From contig JABYQR010000295.1 of assembly GCA_022592445.1 (NCBI GenBank), forward strand, positions 1-57,046: DNA of 57,046 bases, read 5' to 3'. Shown here in pieces: positions 20,550-32,126 of the stretch. Position 1 is the stretch's first letter. Every line of letters starts with the position of its first letter. The position numbers and the translations under genes are program-made. The notes under the pieces are model-generated. The model had not been told where the DNA came from and did not search any database. It saw nothing but the letters and a program-made list of their open reading frames with translations. Origin of the DNA: Cytidiella melzeri (lineage: Eukaryota; Basidiomycota; Agaricomycetes; Polyporales; Irpicaceae).

Positions 20550-23315
20550 CAATTCCTGAAGAATGAAGAAGAATTGTTCCAGTGTGCTCCAGCACATTGA
20601 TGCCTTTTCAGATGTGACCTTTTTGTCCCCCAAAGTGTGGGAATTTGATGGCAGAATACAGAAAGTAACAGTGTCAATAACAAGACAATGAATACAGCTG
20701 ATGGCATCACACTGGCCTTGTTATCAGCCCTTTATAACTTTGTATCAGATCACTTTTGCAATCAAAATGCACTTTTTCATTTTTACAGACTGAAAGTGGG
20801 TACAAATCTGTACATATGATACACCATTGGATAGCTCTATCTTGTGGCAACATCCTGGTACAAACATCCTGTCAAATGAAGTGGAATTGAGCAAGTTATG
20901 GCCAGTCTGCTGAAAAAGGTCAATCAGACTCAGACTCAAACTCCACTCTTGCTATGATGTCAAATTCTGGTCATGTACATGTGCAGCAATCTACAGACAT
21001 TGCTTGCTCTCTGAACAAGGAATACAATTAGAACACATGGCACACATAGTATTGGCTCTGAGCAAGAGTTACCAGTACTTTGGAAGCTGACTACCAAACC
21101 CGATCCCTACATTCTTGGACAATGTAGTGGTGTATCTGATTGTTTCACAAAGTTTCACAACTGTTAGTTGCTCTCTAAGCAGGAGTTACATTCAGAACAC
21201 AGCCTGTGGCGGTTCCAATGGGGTGAGGCAGTTCAGACATCAACAGTACATGGTTGCATCAGCAGCAAGCACTGCATTGGATTGTTGCACAAAGTTTTAC
21301 AAGCAATGATTGCTCTCTATGGAGGAGGTAACATCAGTACATAGCCTGTGGCAGGTCTGATGGGGGTGAGGCAATGCAGACATCAGCTAGACATGGTTTC
21401 ATCAGCAGCCAGCGCTGCATTCAATTGGTCCACAAAATTTCACAACCATCAGTTGCTCTCTAAGGAGGAGTTACAATCAGAGCACAGCCTGTGGCAGTTC
21501 TCATGGGGCTGAGGCAGTTCAGACATCAACAGGACATAGTTGCATCAGCAGCAAGCACTGCATTGGATTGTTGCACACAGTTTCACAACCACTAGTTGCT
21601 CTATAAGCAGGAGTTGCAATCAGAACACAGCCTGTGGCAGTTTTAATGGAGATGAGGCAGTTCATACATCAGGCAGTTCTAGTGGGGCTGAGGCAGTTCA
21701 GACATCAACAGGACACGGTTGTATCACCATAGAGCACTGCCTTTGATTCTTTCACACAGTTTCACAACCACTAGTGGCTCTATAGTCAGGAGTCACAATC
21801 AGAACACAGCCTGTGGCAGTTTCAATGGAGATGAGGCAGTTCATACATCAACAGGACAAATTTAACTTGCTGTGGGAGTTGATCTAATGAGACACCCTCA
21901 AGCCCTTTATTCCTTACGCAAGCAATTTTCTGTCATCAGCAGTGAACACTGCACAAGATTAATGACAAGATAGATGAAGCCTCTTGCTACCATTAGCAAC
22001 TACCTTCATCCATGTATGGCTCCTTTTCCCACACCCAAACTAATCAATTGCAGTACAGTCACTTTACTATTGATGACCCAGAAGTGAACTAAACAGTTCA
22101 CTTCTGGTCCCCCCCATTCCTCCGTGTTCCTTTTCGCTCGGAGTTTCTATAGTGATGTAGTATGGTACATGGGCTATAGGTAGTCCATTTCTGCGAATAT
22201 TTGGAGAGGGATAAAGATGCTAGAAAAGGTCTGCATGAAGGTAACTTTTCCCCCGCCAAAATCTGAGAACTGTCACGGCAAGTCACCCACAAGCGCTCAC
22301 ATATGTTCGAACTCAGCACATGCCGAGCGACGTTGGCTGGTTACCAGCGCTTGTCGGAGTTCTAACCCACGAGGAGGCATTGTCATGCTTGCCTCCACTG
22401 TCGAGAGTATACCTTCTACTATTCTTGCCACATCGCTCAAAAATACAAACTGGTATTTTTCCGTGGTAGTATATACCCATGTCAATGTAATCTGTGATTT
22501 TTGGGCCAAAATATACACTGGTGCTGCCTCAGTAAGTGCATCAATAACAGTTCACTCATGAACTGCATGCAAAAATTGAGGTATTCGATTTTTCTATCCT
22601 TGCAGAGCTGCTCTTTCTATACCAAACTTTGTACACAATGTCTAGTAGCATAAATAGATATGCCTGTCTTTTTTGGAGGAAGTTGAGTGAGGGGAAGTAC
22701 CTTCCCGAGCAAATAGTTCACTTCCTGTCCCCAGTTCACTTCTGGGTCATCGATAGTATCCCAGATCAAGTTGCCTACCAAAGGTGTCACCAATAGCAAA
22801 TGCCCGTAATACAGTCAATATTCATGACCAGATGGCTTGGCAAGATCCTTACCGGGAACAGAGTTGTTTACTCAGGTTGTTTTTGGTAACAAAGTCACAG
22901 GTGCAGTTAAATATTCCATGCTACATGATTTATTCAATCTGCTATCAATAACATAATCACTTGCAACCCTGCTCCTGCAGTTTACCAGATTGTATCTAGA
23001 CTATTTAACATAGTTCAACACCATTAAGAAGAAGACGCATGTCAAACAATCTTTATCTCCATGCTCTACTCCACAAACTTGTACATGTTTTAATTCTGGA
23101 TTCACATCCATTGTTGCACTTTAAACAAGACAGCACAGTCCCTCTTCTTTCATGAATAATTGTGCGCTCCAGTGGAAACAAACCACCAACTTTCTATGCA
23201 TCCCTCATTGAACAAGCTATTCCTGTCGCAATTACTTGTTCAGGCTGCTACCAGCACCAAGTTTACTTACAACTCTGGCTCAAAAACTAATATCTCATTT
23301 ATATTTCAGGAATTT
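20550..23315 (+). mobile_element. Satellite element copy B (TA TSD), most complete copy
   Basis: It begins CAATTCCTGAAGAATGAAG and ends TTTCAGGAATTT (TTCAGGAATTG in other copies), so the termini are inverted. The target TA lies at 20548-20549 and, mutated to GA, at 23316-23317. About 2.07 kb remain after removing the MITE at 22067-22756. Order: left arm (20550-21130), tandem ~143-bp units (21130-21860), right arm (21860-23315). No transposase. TA duplication plus short terminal repeats suggests a Tc1/mariner-like or other TA-targeting superfamily. It interrupts the DUF6589-type gene between GKRQV and TEQVP. Confidence 0.8.
22067..22756. mobile_element. MITE with 24-bp terminal inverted repeats (TSD TA)
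   Basis: 690 bp with termini CTATTGATGACCCAGAA... and its near-perfect complement (one mismatch in 24), flanked by TA at 22065-22066 and 22757-22758. Removing it restores the satellite sequence CACTTTATCCCAG seen in other copies. Further copies of AGTTCACTTCTGG lie just inside both ends. No recognisable transposase ORF is present. Confidence 0.88.
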
Positions 23316-23733
23316 GACTTGCCGCTTGCCGGCCTTGCTAACGCTAGTATTGCATATTGGAATCATCTCAACAGCCTCAGGTTGGCTGACAAACAACTGC
23401 ATACTTGCAAAATACTTTGGTCCGTGAGTGGTCAAGGTTTGTACAAATATCCATGAGCGAATACGGGCACCGCGGCATAAACATGGTTTTCCTGGCTCGT
23501 GCCCAACAGGTGGTGGAGGATTAAGAGTATAGAGCATCTTGAAGGTAGTCAGCAGATTGAAGTGCTTCAGATTAGGTGCTTGAGGGTTGTTTAATTTCAT
23601 GTCCCATAGAAAACCAGAATCACAAAGGTCGTCAAGCTTCACATCATGACTAAGCTTCAACATTGTACCCGATGTCAAATGGACGAGCAGGTTGCTTGGA
23701 CCATCAGCATACAAAAAGCCAGTAATGAATTTC

Positions 23734-24297
23734 TAAAAAAGTGGAATATGTGTGCGAGGGGTAGAGGCTGTTAAGCTTCGAAGATGAGTCTTATTATTCT
23801 TGCTGCTTCAGCAGCTCTGCTTATATACATGTCTGCATCTACTTATGTAAGCGACTACTATACATGTCTACTTCAGCTATTCTACTGTATTACTAAGTGC
23901 ATGACTCATGCATGACTCATGCTATGAATACATGACTCATTGTATGACTAGGCTCATTACTTGTACCAGAGGCGTACATAATGAGTAAATGACTCATGCT
24001 AGTACTTGTCCTCAGATGTATGCTTTAGGCATCCTCTGGAGTTGTACTACGTGCTTTCCATGTCATTTCCTATGCTACTAGAACACAGGCGTACATATAT
24101 GTGCAGTATCCCTATAGTGCTATACTACTTAGTCTTCACAACCCATATCTGTACGTCTCAGCTAATGTGATGGTTACTACCGGAGTTTCCATATATGGCT
24201 GCATAATTCCCATATCAAGACTGTGGGAACTCTGCTACCTTCAAGCGTCCTTGTAATAAGGCGTGGGAAACTACATATTATATTATATAGTTTTAAC
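23734..24297 (-). mobile_element. Solo LTR-like element, copy 3 (6-bp TSD AATTTC)
   Basis: 564 bp beginning TAAAAAAGTGG and ending GTTTTAAC, with perfect TSD AATTTC at 23728-23733 and 24298-24303. It interrupts the DUF6589-type coding sequence between FDVK and FITGF, and excision in silico restores the frame. This provides the clearest boundary definition for the family. Confidence 0.85.
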
Positions 24298-24688
24298 AAT
24301 TTCACATCAAAATTATTGTATGTGTATGAGACAAGGAGTGACTGCCCGAGGTGTTGCATGTCCAAACAAGACTCACGCGAGAGGGAGTGTATTGCGCGGT
24401 GTATTGACGTGAGTGAAACGGAGACACCCATCCATGTGAGCACCTTCACGAGTTTCTCAGGCGCTCTGCATGAGCGCAGAAGAATACCCATAGTAGCCTG
24501 AGGAACATGACATTTCTTGACGCGGTTGTGTGCCAAGGTACTCGTTACGGTGACAGTTTTCTACACCCATCAGACATGGTCAGTTGGTGCTTAATATGCT
24601 ATTGAGCATGGAAACTTACAATTACGCGCAAGCCATGTATCTTTTTCCGCCGTAAACCCTACTCTGAGTCAGGTCCAGGCAGACCATG

Positions 24689-24923
24689 TCATTTCCTATG
24701 CTACTAGAACACAGGGGTACATATATGTGCAGTATTCCTATAGTGCTATACTACTTTGTCTACACAACCCACATCTGTACGTCTCAGCTAATGCAATGGT
24801 TACTACTAGAGGTACCATATACAGCTGCATAATTCCCTTATCAAGACTGTGGGAACTCTGCTACCATGAGATGTACTTGTAACAAGGCATGGGAAACTGC
24901 ATTATATATTATACAGTTTTAAC
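24689..24923 (-). mobile_element. Solo LTR-like element, copy 4 (right part only)
   Basis: 235 bp matching about 24060-24297 of copy 3, from CATGTCATTTCC to CAGTTTTAAC, in the same orientation. The left half is missing. It joins the 5' edge of the DUF6589-type gene to satellite element copy C. Confidence 0.75.
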
Positions 24924-24925
24924 AT

Positions 24926-26679
24926 TTGGAAGCTCACTACAAATTCTCAACCCCTACATTCTTGGACAATATAACTTTGTAGCTGCATTAGTAGTGAGTA
25001 CTGTATCTGATTGTTCAACAAAATCTCACAACCAGCCTGTGGCAGTTCCAATGGGGTGAGGCAGTTCAGACATCAACAGGACATGGTTGCATCAGCAGCA
25101 AGCACTGCGTCAGATTGTTGCACAAAGTTTCACAACCATTAGTTGCTCTCTAGGGAGGAGTTAAAATCAGAACATAGCCTGTGGCAGTAATAATGGGGCT
25201 GAGGCAGTTCAGATATCAACAAGACATGGTTGCATCAGGAGAAAGCACTGCCTTTGATTCTTCCATACAGTTTCACAACCACCAGTTGCTCTATAAGCAG
25301 GAGTTACAATCAGAACACAGCCTGTGGCAGCTCTAATGGGGGTGAGGCAGCGCAGATATCAGGTGGACGTGGCGTCATCAGCAGCCAGCACTGCATTCAA
25401 TTGGTCCACAAAGTTTCACAACCACTGAGTTCCAAGCAGGAGTTGCAGCTGTGGCAGTTTCAATGGAATTGAGGCAGTTCATACATCAACAGTACATGGT
25501 TGCATTGGCAGCAAGCACTGCATTTGATTGCTTCACAAGGTTTCACAACCACTACTCTCTAAGCAGGAGTTACAATCAAAACACAATTTGTGGCAGTTCC
25601 AATAGGGGTGATGCAGCTCAGACATCAACAGAACATGGTTGCATCGGCAACAGGCACTGCATTGGATTGGTCCACAAAGTTTCACAACCATTAGTTGCTC
25701 TCTAAAGAGGAGTTACAATCAGGACACAGCCTGTGGCAGTTCTAGTGGAGCTGATGCAGTGCAGACATCAGCAGGACCTGGTTGCATTGGCATAGAGTAC
25801 TGCCTTTGATTCTTCCACACAGTTTCACAACCACCAGCTGCTCTATGAGCAGAAGTTACAATTAGAATACAGCCTGTGGCAGCTCCAATGGGGGTGAGGC
25901 AGTGCAGACATCAACAGGACACATGTAACATGTTCTAGCAATTGATCTAATGAGACACCCTCAAGCCCTTCATTCTTGAAGCAAGTAATTTTCCAGACTC
26001 AGCAGCGAACACTACACAAGATTGATGACAAGGTAGATGAAGCCCCTTGCTACCATTGGCAACTACCTTCATCAATGTATCGCTCCTTTTCCTGCGGCCA
26101 AACTTATCAATTGTAGTACAGTCACTTTATCCCAGATCAAGTTGCCTATCAAAGGTGTCACTAATAGCAAATGCTCGTAATACAGTCAATATTTATGACC
26201 AGGTGGCTTGGCAAGATCCTTACCAAGAACAGAGTTGTATACTGAGGTTTTTCTGGTAACAAAGTCACAGGTGCAATTAACTATTTCACGCTATATCTTT
26301 TATTCAATTTGCTACCAATGCCATAGTCACTTGTAGCCCTGCTCCTGCAGTTTACCAAAATTTATCTAGATCATTTAACATAGTTCAATACCATCAAGAA
26401 GAAGATGCATGTCAAACAATCTTGATCCCCATGCTCTACTCCACAAACTTGTTTTAATTCTGTGCTCACACCCATTGTTGCACTTAAAACAATACAGCAC
26501 AGTCCCTCTTCTTTCATGAATGATTGTGTGCTCCAGTGAAGGCAAACCACCAACTTACTAAACATTACTCATTGAAGAAGCTATTCCCAACAAAATTACC
26601 TGTTCAGGCTGCTACCAGCACCAAGGTTTCTCACAAATCTGGCTCAAAAAGTAATATTTCATTCAATCTTCAGGAATTG
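24926..26679 (+). mobile_element. Satellite element copy C (left end missing)
   Basis: It starts inside the left arm (TTTGGAAGCTCAC), carries tandem ~143-bp units at about 25010-25920, and ends CTTCAGGAATTG followed by TA and then ~30 bp that match the DUF6589-type gene (CTTCCCGCTTGCCTGCC). The last ~450 bp of its array, from about 25540, are nearly identical to 31260-31700 in copy D, so the two share recent ancestry or conversion. Confidence 0.75.
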
Positions 26680-27200
26680 TACTTCCCGCTTGCCTGCCTT
26701 GCTAACACCAGTTTAAGCAAGGGTTGCCATTGAATTTCAGTCAGGGGCAGCTCATTTAAAAGGAGGCATTTCAAACATCTAGAGAACACGTGTAACTGTT
26801 GAAACAAGCAGTTTTATTGCATCAGCAGAGAGCACTGCACCAAGTGTGCCACAAGGTCTCACAAGCATTACCTGCTTTCTGAACAAGAGTTGCCATTGGA
26901 TCATAGTCAGGGGCATTTCAATGAGAATGAGGCAGTTCAGACATATAGAGGTCACATGTAACTTGTGGCACAAGCAATTCTTCTGTTGCCTTAGTAGTGG
27001 GCACAGCAGTTGACTGTTCCACAGGGCTTTGCAAACATCAGTTGCTTTCTGAGCAAGAATTACCATCAGGATACAGCCTGTGGCAGTTCAATGAGAATGA
27101 GGCAGTTCAGAAATCATCAGCACACATAATATAACCTGTTATGGAAGCACTGCACATCTACTGTAAGATAGATAAAGCCACTTGCCTCCATCTTCATACC
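26680..27200. repeat. Old, diverged satellite units with a DUF6589 scrap
   Basis: After ~30 bp of DUF6589-like sequence (26682-26713) come degenerate relatives of the satellite unit: TGCTTTCTGAACAAGAG and TGCTTTCTGAGCAAGAA recur 170 bp apart, with GAGAATGAGGCAGTTCAGA between. The end (AAGATAGATAAAGCCACTTGC) resembles the right arm of the satellite elements (AAGATAGATGAAGCCCCTTGC). This array abuts the upstream region of the gene at 27643. Confidence 0.6.
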
Positions 27201-27235
27201 TCAGCAGACCCCATCACTTCACATCTTTTTCTCTG

Positions 27236-27642
27236 CTTCAGTGCTGGTCAGTGAGTGCATTGGTTTCTGTTGTGCGCTTGTCTCAAGTTTCTGCACTTGT
27301 TCTTACAGCTGGCTGTCTAACTCTACCATCTTCAAACTGCTCTTTTACGCACCTCTGTTGTTAAAGGTGCTTCTGTTGCTTTAGTGCTGATCAGTGAGTG
27401 CATTATTTTCTGTGATCTACTTGCCTTGGGTTGTGTTACTGAGATTGTTTGTACAGCTATACATCAAACTGTGGCCTTCTCAAGTTGCCTCTCAATACAC
27501 CTTCTGGTCCAAGTTATTATTGCATCAGTGCTGGTCAGTAAGTGCATTGTTGTCCATGATACACTTACTGTACTGAATTCTGTCTACAGCTTGCTGTCTT
27601 ACCATAATCAACTCAAACTGCCCTTTAACATCCAGTATTGTT
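27236..27642 (+). promoter_or_regulatory. Upstream region of three ~143-bp modules, each intron-like
   Basis: GTGCTGGTCAGTGAGTGCATT and variants recur near 27240, 27382 and 27528. Modules 1 and 3 contain a donor-like GTCAGTRAGT followed 56-62 nt later by TTACAG/CTACAG, which matches fungal intron size. Module 2 has a weaker donor (GATCAGTGAGT). This may be a 5' UTR with tandemly duplicated exon-intron units, or merely very old satellite units, whose period is the same. No firm TATA box was identified. Confidence 0.4.
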
Positions 27643-28281
27643 ATGCAGTTCTCAGCCTCTCTCGTTTTGCTTGCCACTATCCTCATTGGCGCAGTCCATA
27701 CTGTGACTGTGTCTGCCATCCCATACAGCAGCACCTTCCATCCACTTTTTAGCAACAAACTCAGCTGGAAGAGAGAAAGTGCAACTAAAGATACAAGCTT
27801 ATTAGATGTCAACAGGCACACACATCAAGCACGTGTGTCGCTCAGCCCGGAGGAGGTTATGCGCCTTGCAGAATATTATAACTCCCTGCAAAGGGAGAGG
27901 TTTGACGTTGAACTGAGGCTTCAAGCTGAAAAACAGGAGTTGAACAAGGTGGAAGAGGTAATCAAAACATTATATGCAGCTAGAGCACCAACGTTAGATG
28001 AGCATGACACTAAGATCAAGGAACTTAGGAGGCAGGTGTACAGTGAGATGCGTAGATTGAAGAGCCCTAATAATGATGGACTGAAGTTGGATCTTCAAGC
28101 AAAGATAGGGGAATGGGAAGAGGCAATACAGGAAAGAGAGAAATATTTGACAACTATAAACCCAGTGGTAGCTCAGTACAAGGCTAGCATGAAGACACTT
28201 GAAGGTCAGGTGGCCCAAAGTGAGCTTAAATTATACACACTTTGTGAAAAGTTGAACAAGGCTCGGTCCAAACTGGAATAG
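27643..28281 (+). CDS. Predicted secreted coiled-coil protein, 212 aa
   Basis: This is the only intact-looking non-transposon gene in the window. Residues 1-25 form a classic signal peptide (MQFSASLVLLATILIGAVHT core, cleavage likely after VSA). A dibasic KR at 43-44 could be a Kex2-type site. From about residue 67 to the end the protein is charged and helical with heptad-like spacing (RLQAEKQELNKVEEVIKTL, MKTLEGQVAQSELKLYTL), predicting coiled coil. No catalytic motif and only one cysteine in the mature part. No introns. A polyadenylation signal follows at 28461. I do not recognise a family; small secreted proteins of this type may be effectors, wall proteins or unrelated. The ATG at 27643 is chosen because it begins the signal peptide. 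Confidence 0.65.
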   Translation: MQFSASLVLLATILIGAVHTVTVSAIPYSSTFHPLFSNKLSWKRESATKDTSLLDVNRHTHQARVSLSPEEVMRLAEYYNSLQRERFDVELRLQAEKQELNKVEEVIKTLYAARAPTLDEHDTKIKELRRQVYSEMRRLKSPNNDGLKLDLQAKIGEWEEAIQEREKYLTTINPVVAQYKASMKTLEGQVAQSELKLYTLCEKLNKARSKLE

Positions 28282-28460
28282 CAGCTGGCACACAGATAGG
28301 GCATCCTTATGTAGATTTGATGTCATGTGTGATGTGATATGATGTAACACTAAAATTTGAGCTTTTGGAGTTTGACTGAGCTGTTTTTTTGAGCTACAGA
28401 AGGGAGGCTCATGCAGGTATACCAGAATTCAATGCCAGATTGTGTATGTATAAGTTGATT

Positions 28461-28466
28461 AATAAA
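28461..28466 (+). terminator. AATAAA polyadenylation signal
   Basis: AATAAATATA lies 180 bp after the stop codon of the secreted-protein gene, in an AT-rich 3' region and before the LTR fragment at 28499. Confidence 0.5.
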
Positions 28467-28498
28467 TATAGGTTGACTGAGCCTTCCCAATGTAGCTA

Positions 28499-28988
28499 AC
28501 AGTGACACAGAGACAGGGCTCGACGTGACAAACAGCAACACGAAGTGGAAGACAATGGCTAGGTGGTGGCAGGTGTGTAGCACAATGCTCTCACCAGCTA
28601 TAGATCTTATTCAGATTGCTAGCCCAGTAAAGACCAAGTTAGTATTTGTACTACCAGCTATATAGTACAGGAGAGGGTTGCTTACTTAGCCCAGTAAAGA
28701 CCAAGAGTTCAAGATGGGGGGCTAGAAGTGTACATGCAGCAGTATATATAGACTTCAGGAACCTGCGCACAGACCATGTTAAGGGCAGGCTTTGCAGAAA
28801 GCTGTGTGAACAAGGAACAATGGAACTACCTAAAGGAGAACAATAGCCATTGTTTGGACTCTGCCAAGAACACTACTCGTAAGAGAATCTATCTAAAAGG
28901 AGACCAGTTATTGTAATCCGCTCCCACACCAGTGAGAACATTTTTCTGTTAGAAGAACAATAGCGAAAGAACAATGGGGGTTCATGTG
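28499..28988 (-). mobile_element. Fragment of an F-type LTR
   Basis: Closely similar to 54276-54780, the U5-proximal two thirds of the 3' LTR of chromovirus F (GACACAGAGACAGGGCTCG, CTAGCCCAGTAAAGACCAAG twice, TATATAGACTTCAGG). The U3 end is missing and no TSD was found. On the minus strand TATATA near 28750 would be the promoter. Confidence 0.7.
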
Positions 28989-29056
28989 AGTTACAATTCC
29001 TGGAGAATGAAGAAGAATTGTTCCAGTTTGCTCCAGCACATTGATGCCGTTTCAGA

Positions 29057-29725
29057 CACTAGGGGTAAACGCCAATTTCACACGCCTTGAAATCTGCATG
29101 ATTACCCACTTAAATGTTAACCATCAGCAGATAATCCATAAGCAATCTTGGGCTTGGAATTGTTTCTTAATGTTTGAGAATACAAAAAAATGCTATACAA
29201 ATTCTGTGCCTTTTCAGGGTCAGGAATTTCTGTTTTTTAAGTGGTAGTTAGGTCAAAAAGAAGAATGAAAGGAAGTTCACCTTTCAAGGCTCAGAAAACC
29301 AAGTGGAAAAGATGCCTTCCATGGATTTGGCGGGGCATGGGAAAAGGGAATGAAAAAATCCAAAAAAGGAAAGAGCAGGTAGAATTTCCGGCAGCCTACC
29401 TCGTTGCATGCACGTGCTACCAAAAAGTTCTGGAAAGTTGTTTGCCACGTTATGTTTGCCATCACCCGACACACATGGAAAATCTACTTTTTCTCACAAG
29501 TTTAGGTAGGTCGGAAATCTGCCCAAAAAATCAATATTCACACAGATTTTCGGGGCACAGAAAGGCTGCCAGTAGATAAGCTTGAAAATTTGTAGAAAAA
29601 TCACAATCTTTTTTTGTATATTAATCTAACACCCCAAACATAACCAGATATTCACAGGATTTTACCATATCAAATAACTCTCACAATAATTTCACGCCAT
29701 GTGAAATCCGCCTTTGCCCGCAGTG
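29057..29725. mobile_element. Second nonautonomous CACTA transposon (3-bp TSD AGA)
   Basis: 669 bp beginning CACTAGGGGTAAACGCC and ending with the complement of CACTGCGGGCAAAGGC. Inverted similarity continues through TTTCACACGCCTTGAAAT against TTTCACATGGCGTGAAAT. The TSD is AGA (29054-29056, 29726-29728). One terminal base has changed (CACTA to CACTG). No transposase. The termini differ from those of the CACTA element at 14533, so it is a separate family. Confidence 0.82.
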
Positions 29726-29824
29726 AGATGTGCCCTTTTTGTCCCCCAAAGTGTGGGAATTTGATTGCAGAATACAGACAGTAACAGTGTCAAAAACAAA
29801 ACAATGAATACAACTGATGGCATC

Positions 29825-30518
29825 TGTAACAGTAAAGGTTACACTCCCCAGATAAGTGTTCAACTTGGGGGGAGATAGAGAGATAGAGAGTAGAGTGTTG
29901 GTGAGAGTGAGTACTGGGGAGTATGAAGTAGTCCTTGATCAGCAGAGTGAATAAGACTGAGGAGATATGCCTTCAGGAGTGCCTCTATATATACATAAAG
30001 GGGAGGACCCCAGGTACTACCCTAAGACCCCTAATACCTACATGAGTAAGCAAAGTAATCTACCTTACTAAGCATGCCCTAGGCCCTAGTGGTGCCACTT
30101 CAATAATCAACCAATAGCAATTGTCCCCATGACCTGACCCCATGACCCAGCTCCAAGGCTAGACTTGTTCTAGCTTGTTCTAAGACAAGGCTAGACTTTT
30201 CCAGAAGGTTCTAAGAACTATGACATCATCTACTAGAATGTTCCACACTATGACATCATAGTTCCAGCATGTTCCACAAGGTTCCAGAGAGTTCTATCAT
30301 GTGATACACAGATAAGGAAAGAAGCGCATCAGAGACAGATGGCGCATCAGTGCATCAATTGATAGGCACTGAGAATAAGCACCGGAATAAGCGCCTGATA
30401 AGCACCAGATAAGCGCTGGATAAGTGCCTAAATAGACGCCAGATAAGCGCTTAAAGATTCCCAATAATACTGTTGCCTGGTAAGGCAAGTCTTGTAGAAA
30501 CATTGAAAATCTGTGACA
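29825..30518 (+). mobile_element. Solo LTR, family S, copy 1 (TSD GCATC)
   Basis: 694 bp, TGTAACAG ... CTGTGACA, flanked by GCATC at 29820-29824 and 30519-30523. A TATATATACATAAAG box lies near 29990. It holds an imperfect array of ~12-bp units AGCRCCWGATAA (30370-30450). Inverse homologue at 51009-51733. No internal retrotransposon sequence. Confidence 0.9.
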
Positions 30519-32126
30519 GCATCACACTGGCCTTGTTATCAGCCCTTTATAACTATGTATCAGATCACTTTTGCAATCAAAATGCAGTTTTTGATTCATA
30601 ACAACTGCATATCGGCACAAATCTGTACATACAATACACCATTGGACAGCCCTATCTTATGGCAACATCCTGGTACAAACATTCGGCCAATTGAAGTGAA
30701 ATTGGGCAAGTTATGGCTAGTCTACTGAAAAAAGTCATCCAGACTCAGGTTCAAACTCCACTCCTGCTGGCGAATGATGTCAAATTCTGGTCAGGTACAT
30801 GTGCAGCAATCTACAGACATTGCTTGCTCTCTGAACAGGGCATGAAACTAGAAGACATGCCACACATAGTATTGGCTCTGAGCAAGAATTACCAGTACTT
30901 TGGAAGCTAACTACAAATTCTCAACCCCTACATTCTGGGACAATATAACTTTGTGGCTGCATTAGTAGTGAGTACTGTATTTGATTGTTCCACAAAATTT
31001 CACATCTGTTAGTTTAGCTTTGAGCAGGAGTTACAATCAGAACACAGCCTGTGGCAGCTTTAATGGGGGTGAGGCAGCACATATAACAGCTGGACGTGGT
31101 TTCATCAGCAGCCAGTACTCCATTCAATTTGTCCACAAAGTTTCACAACCACTACTTTCTAACCAGGAGTTACAACTGTGGCAATTCCAACAGGGGTGAG
31201 GCAGTTCAGACATCAAAAGTACATGGTTGCATTGGCGGTGAGCACTGCATTCACTTGGTTCACAAGGTTTCACAACCACTACTCTCTAAGCAGGAGTTAC
31301 AATCAAAACACAATTTGTGGCAGTTCCAATAGGGGTGATGCAGCTCAGACATCAACAGAACATGGTTGCATCGGCAACAGGCACTGCATTGGATTGGTCC
31401 ACAAAGTTTCACAACCATTAGTTGCTCTCTAAAGAGGAGTTACAATCAGGACACAGCCTGTGGCAGTTCTAGTGGAGCTGATGCAGTGCAGACATCAGCA
31501 GGACCTGGTTGCATTGGCATAGAGTACTGCCTTTGATTCTTCCACACAGTTTCACAACCACCAGCTGCTCTATGAGCAGAAGTTACAATTAGAATACAGC
31601 CTGTGGCAGCTCCAATGGGGGTGAGGCAGTGCAGACATCAACAGGACACATGTAACATGTTCTAGCAATTGATCTAATGAGACACCCTCAAGCCCTTCAT
31701 TCTTGAAGCAAGTAATTTTCCAGACTCAGCAGCGAACACTACACAAGATTGATGACAAGGTAGATGAAGCCCCTTGCTACCATTGAATACTACCTTCATT
31801 ACTGTATGGCTCCTTTTCCCGCAACCAAAATCATGAATTATAGTACAGTCACTTTATCCCAGATCAAGTTGCCTATCAAAGGTGTCACCAATAGCAAATG
31901 CCCGTAACACAGTCAATATTCATGACTGAATGGCTTGGCAAGATCCTTATTAGGAACAGAGTTGTTCATTGAGGTTCCTTTTGGTAACAAAGTCACAGGT
32001 GCAATCAACTATACCATGCTATAGGATTTATTCAATTTTCTATCAATAACATAATCACTTGAAACCCTGCTTCTGCAGTTTACCAAATTGTATCTAGATG
32101 ATTAAACATAGTTCAAAACCATCAAG

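Larger units (their letters stand above)
20140..24680 (-). pseudogene. DUF6589-type gene, split by two transposons
   Basis: Three pieces join in order. 24536-24298: ILLRSCRAPEKLVKVLTWMG, ..., SYTYNNFDVK. 23727-23318: FITGFLYADGPSNLLVHLTSG, ..., SQPEAVEMIPICN, ..., GKRQV. 20547-20140: TEQVPLRAMDINQSKV, ..., QLVHGDFGTMEQV, ..., VFGLLHFKMAAADAIWW. Removing a solo LTR-like copy (with TSD) and a satellite element restores the frame at both joins. I recognise it as the DUF6589 family, abundant in Agaricomycetes and of unknown function. A TAG interrupts the third piece (20440s), and the C-terminal half is missing where element H1 ends. Upstream of 24536 only weak similarity is visible. Confidence 0.8.

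Noticed and set aside
22217..22561. ORFs in the TA MITE as a mariner transposase
   Set aside because: They are short, on both strands, and no DDE/D motif can be found.
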